Shown: positions 26,196 through 33,210 of the stretch, in pieces
Layout of the letters: every line of letters begins with the position of its first letter
Position numbering within the stretch: the stretch's first letter is position 1
Assembly: GCF_049994905.1 (NCBI RefSeq)
Contig: NZ_CP188258.1
Span: forward strand, 3,038,001-3,102,000
Length of the DNA stretch: 64,000 nucleotides
Direction: 5' to 3'
Source of the DNA: Diaminobutyricibacter sp049994905
GTDB taxonomy: Bacteria > Actinomycetota > Actinomycetes > Actinomycetales > Microbacteriaceae
Notes under the pieces: model-generated
What the model was told of the DNA's origin: nothing
Seen by the model: the letters and a program-made list of their open reading frames with translations, nothing else
Databases searched by the model: none
Made by a program: the position numbers and the translations under genes

Positions 26196-26212
26196 ACCCC
26201 CAACTCGGGGGT
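26196..26212 (-). terminator. Hairpin between phosphatase and kinase genes
   Basis: A perfect six-base-pair stem (ACCCCC / GGGGGT) with a five-base loop. On the minus strand a run of six T lies before it and GTTT after it, so it is at best a weak or partial terminator just past the phosphatase stop. It may attenuate read-through into the kinase gene. Confidence 0.45.
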
Positions 26213-26234
26213 CAAAAAAGAGCGGCCGCCGCCG

Positions 26235-27071
26235 TCAGTGCCGACGGACCGCCCGGCGTGAGGAGCCCTCGCCGCGTGCGCCGCTTTCCGGCGTCTCCAG
26301 AACATCGATCACGACGACCGTAACGTTGTCGCGCCCGCCGTTGCCGAGGGCCGCATCCATCAGCTGCTGTGCGGCATCGAGCGGCGACGATCCTTCACGG
26401 AGGAAGTGGCGGATACCGTGCTCGGTCAGCTCCTTCGTCAGCCCGTCGGAGCAGACGAGCAGGCGCGTGCCCGCGACGATCGGGATGAACCAGTAGTCGG
26501 GCACCGGGTCTTCGTTGAAGCCGACGGCGCGGGTGATGACGTTGCTGTGCGGGTGCACCTCTGCTTCCGCAGGGGTGATCGCGCCGGCGTCGAGCAGTTC
26601 CTGAACGATCGAATGATCCACCGTGAGCTGCTCGAGCACGCCGTCCAGGTAGCTGTAGACGCGCGAATCACCGATGTTGAACACCAGCCAGTGCGGCGCC
26701 CCGTCGACGAGCGCGAGGGCGAGCCCCGTCACGGTGGTGCCGGTGCCGAGGTCGGTGTGCCCGACGCCGCGGCCCATGTCGTCGACCGCTGACCGGAGCG
26801 CGTCGTTGATCGCGTCCTCGCGTACGAAGTCGACCGACACCTGCTCGGCCAGGCGCGTGACGACAGCGGTGCTGGCGAAGTCGCCTGCCGTGTGGCCTCC
26901 CATCCCGTCGGCGACGGCGAAGATCGGCGAACGGGCGAGGAGGCTGTCCTCGTTGACGGAACGCCGGTATCCCTTGTCGCTCAGCGCCGCCCACGCGAGC
27001 CCGACGCGCGCACCGGAACCTCCGGGCACGGCCACGTTGTGGCGTCTGTTGCTGCGACCGATCTGGGTCAC
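26235..27071 (-). CDS. PP2C-family Ser/Thr phosphatase
   Basis: A 278-residue soluble metal-dependent phosphatase that would reverse the adjacent kinase. The conserved PP2C motifs are intact: SDKGYRRSVNEDSLL, FAVADGMGGHTAGDFAS (metal-binding Asp), NIGDSRVYSYLDG, LLVCSDGLTKELT, and GGRDNVTVVVID near the C-terminus. I prefer the GTG at 27071 because GAGAGGA lies five bases before it; the ATG at 27077 would directly abut that sequence. There is no membrane helix, unlike PstP of mycobacteria. It lies 37 bases after the FHA gene and upstream of the kinase, so kinase, phosphatase and FHA readers form one module. Confidence 0.92.
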   Translation of the reverse strand: MTQIGRSNRRHNVAVPGGSGARVGLAWAALSDKGYRRSVNEDSLLARSPIFAVADGMGGHTAGDFASTAVVTRLAEQVSVDFVREDAINDALRSAVDDMGRGVGHTDLGTGTTVTGLALALVDGAPHWLVFNIGDSRVYSYLDGVLEQLTVDHSIVQELLDAGAITPAEAEVHPHSNVITRAVGFNEDPVPDYWFIPIVAGTRLLVCSDGLTKELTEHGIRHFLREGSSPLDAAQQLMDAALGNGGRDNVTVVVIDVLETPESGARGEGSSRRAVRRH

Positions 27072-27108
27072 GCGCATCCTCTCGTTGTCGTGCCTGACGA
27101 GTAGGTCA

Positions 27109-28230
27109 TCACGGTTCCTCCCGGGCAGGGGTGATCTCGATGATATTACCGTCGCCGATGTCCACCCGGGCGCCGGGCAGCACCACGATCGACTCGCCGG
27201 GCTTCAGGCGGCTCTGCAGCCCTTCGCGTGACGACACGAAGGTGCCGTTCGTCGAGCGCATGTCGGTGACCACCACGGTGTCCCCGACCTGCTCGAGCTG
27301 CACGTGGGTCGACGAGACCTGCTGGGCGCGCGACTCCACTTCGATCAGCCGCGGTGCGACCCCGGATGCGACACGTGGTGGGCGTGGACTACGGCCGATG
27401 AGCACGGGAAGATCGAGATCGACGGGGTCGGCGCTGCCGATGCGGAAGCCGAGCACCTCGTCCGGAACCTGCGCGAGCACGGGACGCCGCACCGCCCGCA
27501 CCGTGTCGTCGAGCGAGGGAAGCGCGATCACGGCCGTGACGACGTCGACCGCCGGCGGCACCCGCTTCGGCCGGATGATCGTCTCATCCGCCTCGTCGAT
27601 CCGCGACCGGCCACCCTCGCCGCCGTGCCCGGACTCGGGTGCGTGCCCGGCCTCGGGTGCGTGCCCGGCCTCGGGTGCGTGCCCGGCCGGAGGTTTCGCG
27701 AACGTGGCAGCATCGACCGGCACGGCGACACGCTCGATCGGCTGCGTGGACCACACGAGCAGTTCGCCGTCGACGACGCCGGTTCCGAGAGGCAGCGCGC
27801 CGCGTGCCGCGGTCGCGACAGGCGCGGTCGGATGGCCGTCATCCCCGAGGACAAGCCCCGTCACCGAGCGGAACTCGGCCAGCACCCACGGCTGAGTGCC
27901 CTTCGCGGAGAAACGGCGGGACCCGCCGACGGAGAAGACGTCGACGGCGGCCGACCCCCGCACCACCGCCGTCACGTGCGCCTCACCCGTCTCGTGCTGC
28001 AGGGCGATCGTGGCGGCCGCGAACGAGCGGACGGCGTCGTCGCCGACCAGCGGGAACGCACCGACCACCGATTCGATCGTGGCGAGCTCTGACTCGGCAA
28101 GCCACCAGAGCGCGTCGACGACCGAATCGCTCGCCGAGCTGTCGACGACGGCGACGAACGTGCGTCCGGCCACGAAATGCCACGGCGACCGCCCGGCGCT
28201 CGGGGCATATCGCGTATAGCCGGGGGTCAC
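27109..28230 (-). CDS. FHA domain protein
   Basis: A 373-residue cytoplasmic protein. The C-terminal FHA domain (about residues 275-365) has canonical phosphothreonine-binding elements: VLIGRSPRPP, VSSTHVQLEQ and RSTNGTFVSS. The N-terminal 170 residues (HFVAGRTFVAVVDSSASD onward) form an unrecognised domain. A linker contains three GHAPEA units from an 18-bp repeat, followed by a charged stretch with DETIIRPKRVPP, whose threonine could be a phosphorylation site. GTG is placed eight bases after AGGAGG. It is the first gene of the cluster, 60 bases after the aldehyde dehydrogenase stop on the same strand, so read-through is possible. Confidence 0.87.
   Translation of the reverse strand: MTPGYTRYAPSAGRSPWHFVAGRTFVAVVDSSASDSVVDALWWLAESELATIESVVGAFPLVGDDAVRSFAAATIALQHETGEAHVTAVVRGSAAVDVFSVGGSRRFSAKGTQPWVLAEFRSVTGLVLGDDGHPTAPVATAARGALPLGTGVVDGELLVWSTQPIERVAVPVDAATFAKPPAGHAPEAGHAPEAGHAPESGHGGEGGRSRIDEADETIIRPKRVPPAVDVVTAVIALPSLDDTVRAVRRPVLAQVPDEVLGFRIGSADPVDLDLPVLIGRSPRPPRVASGVAPRLIEVESRAQQVSSTHVQLEQVGDTVVVTDMRSTNGTFVSSREGLQSRLKPGESIVVLPGARVDIGDGNIIEITPAREEP
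27634..27687 (-). repeat. 18-bp in-frame tandem repeat in FHA gene
   Basis: Three perfect copies of CTCGGGTGCGTGCCCGGC (plus-strand reading), encoding GHAPEA units in the linker before the FHA domain. The unit length equals that of the repeat in the other FHA gene of the cluster, but the sequence is unrelated. Confidence 0.9.
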
Positions 28231-28290
28231 TCCTGATGCCTCCTGCAGCCGACGATGCGTTGGTGGTCCGCCGGGTCGACCCGCTGCGGC

Positions 28291-29727
28291 CTACGAGCCG
28301 ATGTAGCTCATGACGTGCTTGATCCGAGTGTAATCTTCGAACCCGTACATCGAGAGGTCTTTGCCATAGCCGGAGTGCCGGAATCCGCCGTGCGGCATCT
28401 CGGCGACGATCGGAATGTGGGTGTTGATCCACACACAGCCGAAGTCGAGCCCCTTGGCGAAGCGCATCGCACGGCCGTGGTCGCGGGTCCACACCGACGA
28501 TGCGAGGCCGTACTGCACACCGTTGGCCCAGCGCATCGCCTCGGCCTCGTCGGAGAATTTCTGGACGGTCTGCACGGGCCCGAAGATCTCGCGCTGCACC
28601 GCCTCGTCGTCCTGCAGGAGCCCAGAGACGATCGTCGCCTCGTAGAAGTAGCCGGTCGAGCCCTGCCGCCGGCCGCCCAGCTCCACGTTCGCGTGGTCGG
28701 GCAGCCGGTCGATGAACCCCGACACCTGGGCCAGCTGGCCCGCGTTGTTGACCGGGCCGAAGAGCACGCCATCCTGGTCAGGAGCCCCCGTCGTCGCGTT
28801 GGCGCGCGCATAGGCGGTGAGTGCCGCGACGAATTCGTCGTGGATGCCCCCCTGCACGAGCAGTCGCGTCGCCGCCGTGCAGTCCTGGCCTGCGTTGAAG
28901 TAGCCGGCCGCGACGATGCCTTCGACGGCTTTGTCGATGTCCGCGTCGTCGAAGACGATGACGGGCGCCTTTCCGCCGAGTTCGAGGTGCACGCGCTTCA
29001 GGTCGAACGACGCTGCGCGTGCCACCTCCATGCCCGCACGCACCGAACCTGTGATGGAGATCATCTGCGGGATCGGGTCCTGCGTCATCGCAGCTCCGGT
29101 CGTGCGGTCGCCGGTGATCACATTCACGACGCCGGCCGGGACGAACTCGGCGATGACCTCGGCGAGAAGGAGTGTCGACAGCGGCGTCGTATCTGACGGC
29201 TTCAGCACTGTCGTGTTGCCTGCTGCGATCGCCGGCGCGAACTTCCAGACCGCCATGTTGAGGGGATAGTTCCACGGCGTCACCTGACCGACGACGCCGA
29301 TCGGCTCACGCCGGATGAACGAGGTGTGGTCCCTCATGTACTCGCCGGCGCTGCGGCCTTCGAGGTTGCGGGCCGCACCCGCGAAGAAACGAATCTGGTC
29401 AACAGAGAGGAGGATCTCATCGTCGACGAGGGTCGCCCTGGGCTTGCCGGTGTCCTGGGATTCGAGGTCGGCGAATTCCTCTGCGCGCGCCTCCATCGCA
29501 TCCGCGATCCGGAAGAGGGCGAGCTGGCGCTCGCCCGGCGTGGTGTCGCTCCACACGTCGAACGCGTCGCGGGCGGCGGAATAGGCCTCGGCGACGTCGG
29601 CCTCGGTCGACACCGGGGTGGATCCGTAGACCTCCTCGGTGGCGGGGTCGATCAGCTCGATGCGCTCCGTCGCGCGGGAATCGGTGTAAACACCGTTGAC
29701 AAAATTGCGGAGTTCCTGCGTACTCAT
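28291..29727 (-). CDS. Gamma-aminobutyraldehyde dehydrogenase-type ALDH
   Basis: A 478-residue NAD(P)-dependent aldehyde dehydrogenase. Catalytic features are VTPWNYPLNM, general-base Glu in LELGGKAPVIV and nucleophile Cys in FNAGQDCTAATR near residue 285, all intact. The GQDCTAATR context and NAGQ stretch match aminobutyraldehyde dehydrogenases (PatD/Prr type), which oxidise 4-aminobutanal from putrescine to GABA. A TAGACT hexamer (complement of 29734-29739) lies six bases before the ATG, suggesting a leaderless promoter. It is divergent from an Lrp/AsnC regulator and a putrescine/pyruvate-type aminotransferase, the enzyme that would supply its substrate. A broader aldehyde range is possible. 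Confidence 0.88.
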   Translation of the reverse strand: MSTQELRNFVNGVYTDSRATERIELIDPATEEVYGSTPVSTEADVAEAYSAARDAFDVWSDTTPGERQLALFRIADAMEARAEEFADLESQDTGKPRATLVDDEILLSVDQIRFFAGAARNLEGRSAGEYMRDHTSFIRREPIGVVGQVTPWNYPLNMAVWKFAPAIAAGNTTVLKPSDTTPLSTLLLAEVIAEFVPAGVVNVITGDRTTGAAMTQDPIPQMISITGSVRAGMEVARAASFDLKRVHLELGGKAPVIVFDDADIDKAVEGIVAAGYFNAGQDCTAATRLLVQGGIHDEFVAALTAYARANATTGAPDQDGVLFGPVNNAGQLAQVSGFIDRLPDHANVELGGRRQGSTGYFYEATIVSGLLQDDEAVQREIFGPVQTVQKFSDEAEAMRWANGVQYGLASSVWTRDHGRAMRFAKGLDFGCVWINTHIPIVAEMPHGGFRHSGYGKDLSMYGFEDYTRIKHVMSYIGS

Positions 29728-29780
29728 GCCGTGAGTCTACTGATTTCGTCTGCGAAGTGGGCAGAAATATACGGAATCAC

Positions 29781-29815
29781 TTGCCGAAGGCGAATCTCAC
29801 TGACAGAATCGACCC
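29781..29815 (+). promoter_or_regulatory. Leaderless promoter of the Lrp/AsnC gene
   Basis: TTGCCG (29781-29786) and CAGAAT (29804-29809) are spaced exactly 17 bp. The ATG at 29816 follows the -10 by six bases, so the transcript should begin at or next to the start codon. There is no Shine-Dalgarno sequence. The spacer is shared with the divergent dehydrogenase promoter and is the natural place for Lrp-type binding. Confidence 0.6.
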
Positions 29816-30298
29816 ATGAGCACCCTTCGGGCGTCGATGCCGGGCAAGCCGATGCAGATCGACGACGTGTCAAAGGCGATCATCGAACAGTTGCAGGCCG
29901 ACGGTCGACGATCGTATGCGGAGATCGGCAAAGCGGTCGGGCTGAGCGAGGCCGCCGTACGCCAGCGCGTCCAGAAGCTGACGGAATCCGGGGTCATGCA
30001 GATCGTCGCCGTCACCGACCCGATGCAGCTGGGCTTCTATCGACAGGCGATGATCGGCGTGCGTGTGAGCGGCGACACCCGGGTCGTCGCCGACAAGCTC
30101 GCGGCCATGCCGGCCGTCGACTACGTCGTCCTGACCGCAGGCACGTTCGACATCCTCGCGGAGGTGGTGTGCGAGAACGACCTCGACCTCATCACCATGC
30201 TGAACTCGGAGATCCGCACCCTCGAGGGTGTGCTCTCGACCGAGACGTTCGTCTATCTGAAACTCCACAAACAGTTCTATAACTGGGGAACGCGGTAA
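29816..30298 (+). CDS. Lrp/AsnC-family transcription regulator
   Basis: A 160-residue regulator. The N-terminal winged helix-turn-helix spans residues 15-62, with SYAEIGKAVGLSEAAVRQRV as the DNA-reading part. The C-terminal RAM/effector domain (FYRQAMIGVRVSG, VLTAGTFDILAEVVC) binds small molecules and forms the octamer in this family. It lies between the aminobutyraldehyde dehydrogenase and the aminotransferase, starting the aminotransferase operon with only three bases between genes. It most likely controls putrescine or GABA catabolism in response to an amino acid or polyamine. The effector is not predictable. Confidence 0.92.
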   Translation: MSTLRASMPGKPMQIDDVSKAIIEQLQADGRRSYAEIGKAVGLSEAAVRQRVQKLTESGVMQIVAVTDPMQLGFYRQAMIGVRVSGDTRVVADKLAAMPAVDYVVLTAGTFDILAEVVCENDLDLITMLNSEIRTLEGVLSTETFVYLKLHKQFYNWGTR

Positions 30299-30301
30299 CA
30301 C

Positions 30302-31702
30302 ATGAGCACAACCACGACAGCACCGGTCACGACCTCGTCAGAGGCCGAACTCCAGGCCAAGGCCAAAGACCACCTCTGGATGCATTTCGCACGCCAGTCC
30401 GTCATGGAAGACGGGCATGGGGTGCCCATCATCACGCGCGGTGAGGGGCACCACATCTGGGACTCCCAGGGCCGCAAGTACATCGACGGCCTGTCCGGCC
30501 TGTTCGTCGTCAACGCCGGACACGGGCGCAAGCGGCTCGCCGAGGCCGCGGCCCGTCAGGCCGAGCAGCTCGCCTTCTTCCCGATCTGGTCGTACGCGCA
30601 TCCGAACGCCATCGAACTCGCTGACCGTCTCGCCAGCTACGCCCCCGGTGACCTCAACCGGGTGTTCTTCTCCACCGGAGGAGGCGAGGCCGTCGAGACC
30701 GCCTTCAAGCTCGCCAAGTATTACTGGAAACTGCAGGGCCGCCCGACGAAGCACAAAGTGATCTCGCGCAACGTCGCCTACCACGGCACCCCGCAGGGCG
30801 CCCTGGCCATCACCGGGATCCCGGCGATGAAAGAGATGTTCGAGCCGCTGACCCCTGGCGGATTCCGTGTTCCGAACACCAACTTCTACCGCGCGCCGGA
30901 GCACGCCGACGACCTCGAGGCCTTCGGAGTGTGGGCAGCGAACCGCATCGAGGAGATGATCCAGTTCGAGGGCCCGGAGACAGTCGCCGCCGTCTTCCTC
31001 GAGCCCGTGCAGAACTCGGGCGGATGTTTCCCGCCGCCCCCCGGCTACTTCAAGCGGGTGCGCGAGATCTGCGACAAGTACGACGTGCTCCTGGTCAGCG
31101 ACGAGGTCATCTGCGCCTTCGGACGCATCGGCCACATGTTCGCCTGCGACGAGTACGGCTACGTGCCCGACATGATCACCTGCGCGAAGGCCATGACGAG
31201 CGGGTACTCCCCCATCGGCGCGACCATCGTCAGCGACCGCATCTACGAGCCCTTCAAGCACGGCAACACGTCGTTCTACCATGGCTACACGTTCGGCGGC
31301 CACCCGGTGTCGGCCGCCGTCGCCATGGAGAACCTCGACATCTTCGAAGAAGAGAAGCTCAACGAGCACGTGCGCGAGAACTCGCCGCTGTTCCGTGCCG
31401 AACTCGAGAAGCTCCTCGACCTGCCCATCGTCGGCGACGTGCGCGGCGACGGATACTTCTTCGGCATCGAGCTCGTGAAAGACAAGGCGACCAAGGAGAC
31501 CTTCGACGACGACGAGTCGGAGCGCCTGCTCCGCGGGTTCCTCTCCAAGGCGCTGTTCGACGCCGGCCTCTATTGCCGCGCCGACGACCGTGGCGACCCC
31601 GTCGTGCAGCTGGCGCCGCCGCTCACGATCGGGCCCGCCGAGTTCAGCGAGATCGGCCAGATCCTGCGCGGAGTCCTCTCCGAGGCGTGGACCAGGCTCT
31701 AA
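30302..31702 (+). CDS. Class III aminotransferase, putrescine/omega-amine:pyruvate type
   Basis: A 466-residue PLP enzyme predicted to transaminate putrescine or a similar omega-amine, most likely onto pyruvate. Characteristic segments are GLSGLFVVNAGHGRKRLAEA, FFSTGGGEAVETAFKLAKYYW, AYHGTPQGALAITGI, PLP-Asp in LLVSDEVICAFGRIG, and the Schiff-base lysine in TCAKAMTSGYSPIG. It resembles the SpuC/omega-transaminase branch more than GabT; overall similarity to the two GabT-like proteins in this window is low. It follows the Lrp gene by three bases and ends just before a strong bidirectional terminator. Producing alanine would explain the nearby alanine dehydrogenase. Diamine specificity is inferred from neighbours. 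Confidence 0.87.
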   Translation: MSTTTTAPVTTSSEAELQAKAKDHLWMHFARQSVMEDGHGVPIITRGEGHHIWDSQGRKYIDGLSGLFVVNAGHGRKRLAEAAARQAEQLAFFPIWSYAHPNAIELADRLASYAPGDLNRVFFSTGGGEAVETAFKLAKYYWKLQGRPTKHKVISRNVAYHGTPQGALAITGIPAMKEMFEPLTPGGFRVPNTNFYRAPEHADDLEAFGVWAANRIEEMIQFEGPETVAAVFLEPVQNSGGCFPPPPGYFKRVREICDKYDVLLVSDEVICAFGRIGHMFACDEYGYVPDMITCAKAMTSGYSPIGATIVSDRIYEPFKHGNTSFYHGYTFGGHPVSAAVAMENLDIFEEEKLNEHVRENSPLFRAELEKLLDLPIVGDVRGDGYFFGIELVKDKATKETFDDDESERLLRGFLSKALFDAGLYCRADDRGDPVVQLAPPLTIGPAEFSEIGQILRGVLSEAWTRL

Positions 31703-31714
31703 CCTCCGCACGGC

Positions 31715-31761
31715 ACAGGAAAAGTGGGTCCAAAGCAGCGCTTTGAGCCCACTTTTCCTGT
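31715..31761. terminator. 47-bp palindromic terminator
   Basis: Two 22-base arms with only two mismatches flank a three-base AGC loop: ACAGGAAAAGTGGG...CAAAGC pairs with GCTTTG...CCCACTTTTCCTGT. It lies 12 bases after the aminotransferase stop and 24 before the next gene. Because the AAAA/TTTT tracts are inside the stem, it could act on either strand. Its outer 13 bases (GCACAGGAAAAGT, 31713-31725 with one extra base) recur at the right edge of the IS30 element. Confidence 0.8.
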
Positions 31762-31785
31762 ATTCGACGACCTGGAGAAGATGAG

Positions 31786-33183
31786 ATGAGCGACGAATAC
31801 CGCCGCGTCAGTTTCTGGATGGATGCACTCGCTGCGTCGGGCGCGGACGAGCTGCAGCCACGAGCGTCGCTCGCGGAAGATCTCACGGTCGACGTGTGCA
31901 TCGTCGGCGGCGGCCTCACCGGCCTGTGGACGGCGTACTACCTCCAGGAGGCCGATCCGACGCTGTCGATCGCGATCCTGGAGAAGGACATCGCGGGGTT
32001 CGGCGCATCCGGTCGCAACGGGGGTTGGAGTTCCGCCCTGTTCCCGCTCTCGGCATCCTCACTCGAATCCCGGTACGGCTTCGACGCGGCCGTCGCGTTG
32101 CGCCGGGCAATGGTCGACACCGTCGACGAGGTGGGCCGGGCGGCTGCCGCAGAAGGCATCGACTGCGACTTCGTGCGCGGCGGGACCGTCTCGTTCGTGC
32201 GTTCGTCCGTGCAGCTCGCAAGCGCGCGGGCCGAGCTCGAGGAGGCCGCGCGCTTCGGGGTCGACCAGGTCTCGCTCCTCGGCACGCAGAGGGTGCAGGA
32301 GCGGTTCGGTGTGCCGAGCGCGATCGCCGCGACGTTCACGCCCGAGTGCGCGCGCATCCAGCCCGCGAAGCTGGTGCGCGGCCTCGCTCGCGCCGTCGAG
32401 CGCCGCGGGGCCACCATCTACGAGCGCACCGAGGTGCAGTCCTGGGCCGACGGCCGGGTGGATGCCCGGGTCGGCGGCTCGCTCCGCACGGTTCGCGCCG
32501 GAACGGTCGTGAACGCGACCGAGGGCTACGGCTCGGCACTGCGCCAGGTCGGGCGACGCATCCTTCCGCTCTACTCTCTGATGATCGCGACGGAGCCGCT
32601 CTCCGACGCGGTCTGGGACCGAATCGGCATCGAGCATGGCCAGACCTTCACCGACTTCCGCCACCTGATCATCTACGGGCAGCGCACCGCAGACAACAGG
32701 TTCGCTTTCGGCGGGCGCGGTGCCCGCTATCACCTCGCCAGCGCGATCCGGCCGGCCTATGACCGCGTGGGCCGGGTCACCCACCACCTTCGCAAGGCCC
32801 TCGTCGACCTCTTCCCGGCGGCTGCGGATGCCCGGATCACCCACGAGTGGGGCGGACCTCTCGGAGTCCCCCGCGACTGGCACGCCTCGGTCGGGTTCGA
32901 CGCCGGCCGCAAAGAAGCCTGGGCAGGCGGCTACGTCGGCGACGGTGTGAGCACCACGAACCTCGCCGGACGCACTCTGGCCGATCTCATCACCGGAGCG
33001 ACGACCGACCTGACCTCGCTCGCCTGGGTGAACCACCGCTCACCGCGCTGGGAGCCGGAACCACTGCGGTTCGTCGGGGCCAATGCCGGACTGGTCGGCA
33101 CGCAGTTCGCCGACGCCGAGGAGCGCGTCACCCGACGCCCCTCCGTCGCGGCACGCCTCATGGCCCCCCTCACCGGCCACTGA
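31786..33183 (+). CDS. FAD-dependent amine oxidoreductase (DAO family)
   Basis: A 465-residue flavoprotein of the D-amino-acid-oxidase/glycine-oxidase family. The FAD-binding motif VCIVGGGLTGLWTAYYL lies at residues 37-53, followed by GFGASGRNGGWSSAL. The C-terminal FAD-closing segment reads GGYVGDGVSTTNLAGR. The layout matches proteins near polyamine genes such as gamma-glutamylputrescine oxidase (PuuB-like). It begins 24 bases after the palindromic terminator with the weak site GGAGAAG before the ATG. Context suggests oxidation of an amine intermediate, perhaps a second route to aminobutyraldehyde, but no glutamylputrescine synthetase is present in the window. The substrate is uncertain. 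Confidence 0.8.
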   Translation: MSDEYRRVSFWMDALAASGADELQPRASLAEDLTVDVCIVGGGLTGLWTAYYLQEADPTLSIAILEKDIAGFGASGRNGGWSSALFPLSASSLESRYGFDAAVALRRAMVDTVDEVGRAAAAEGIDCDFVRGGTVSFVRSSVQLASARAELEEAARFGVDQVSLLGTQRVQERFGVPSAIAATFTPECARIQPAKLVRGLARAVERRGATIYERTEVQSWADGRVDARVGGSLRTVRAGTVVNATEGYGSALRQVGRRILPLYSLMIATEPLSDAVWDRIGIEHGQTFTDFRHLIIYGQRTADNRFAFGGRGARYHLASAIRPAYDRVGRVTHHLRKALVDLFPAAADARITHEWGGPLGVPRDWHASVGFDAGRKEAWAGGYVGDGVSTTNLAGRTLADLITGATTDLTSLAWVNHRSPRWEPEPLRFVGANAGLVGTQFADAEERVTRRPSVAARLMAPLTGH

Positions 33184-33210
33184 CCCCTGCCTCTCCGGCT
33201 CCGGCTCTGG

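Noticed and set aside
27634..27687. Direct repeats considered as regulatory iterons
   Set aside because: Three contiguous in-frame units inside a coding linker, with no operator context.
28272..28283. Perfect 12-bp palindrome CGGGTCGACCCG near the dehydrogenase stop
   Set aside because: No loop or U-run and GC-rich palindromes of this size are expected by chance here; not called as terminator or operator.
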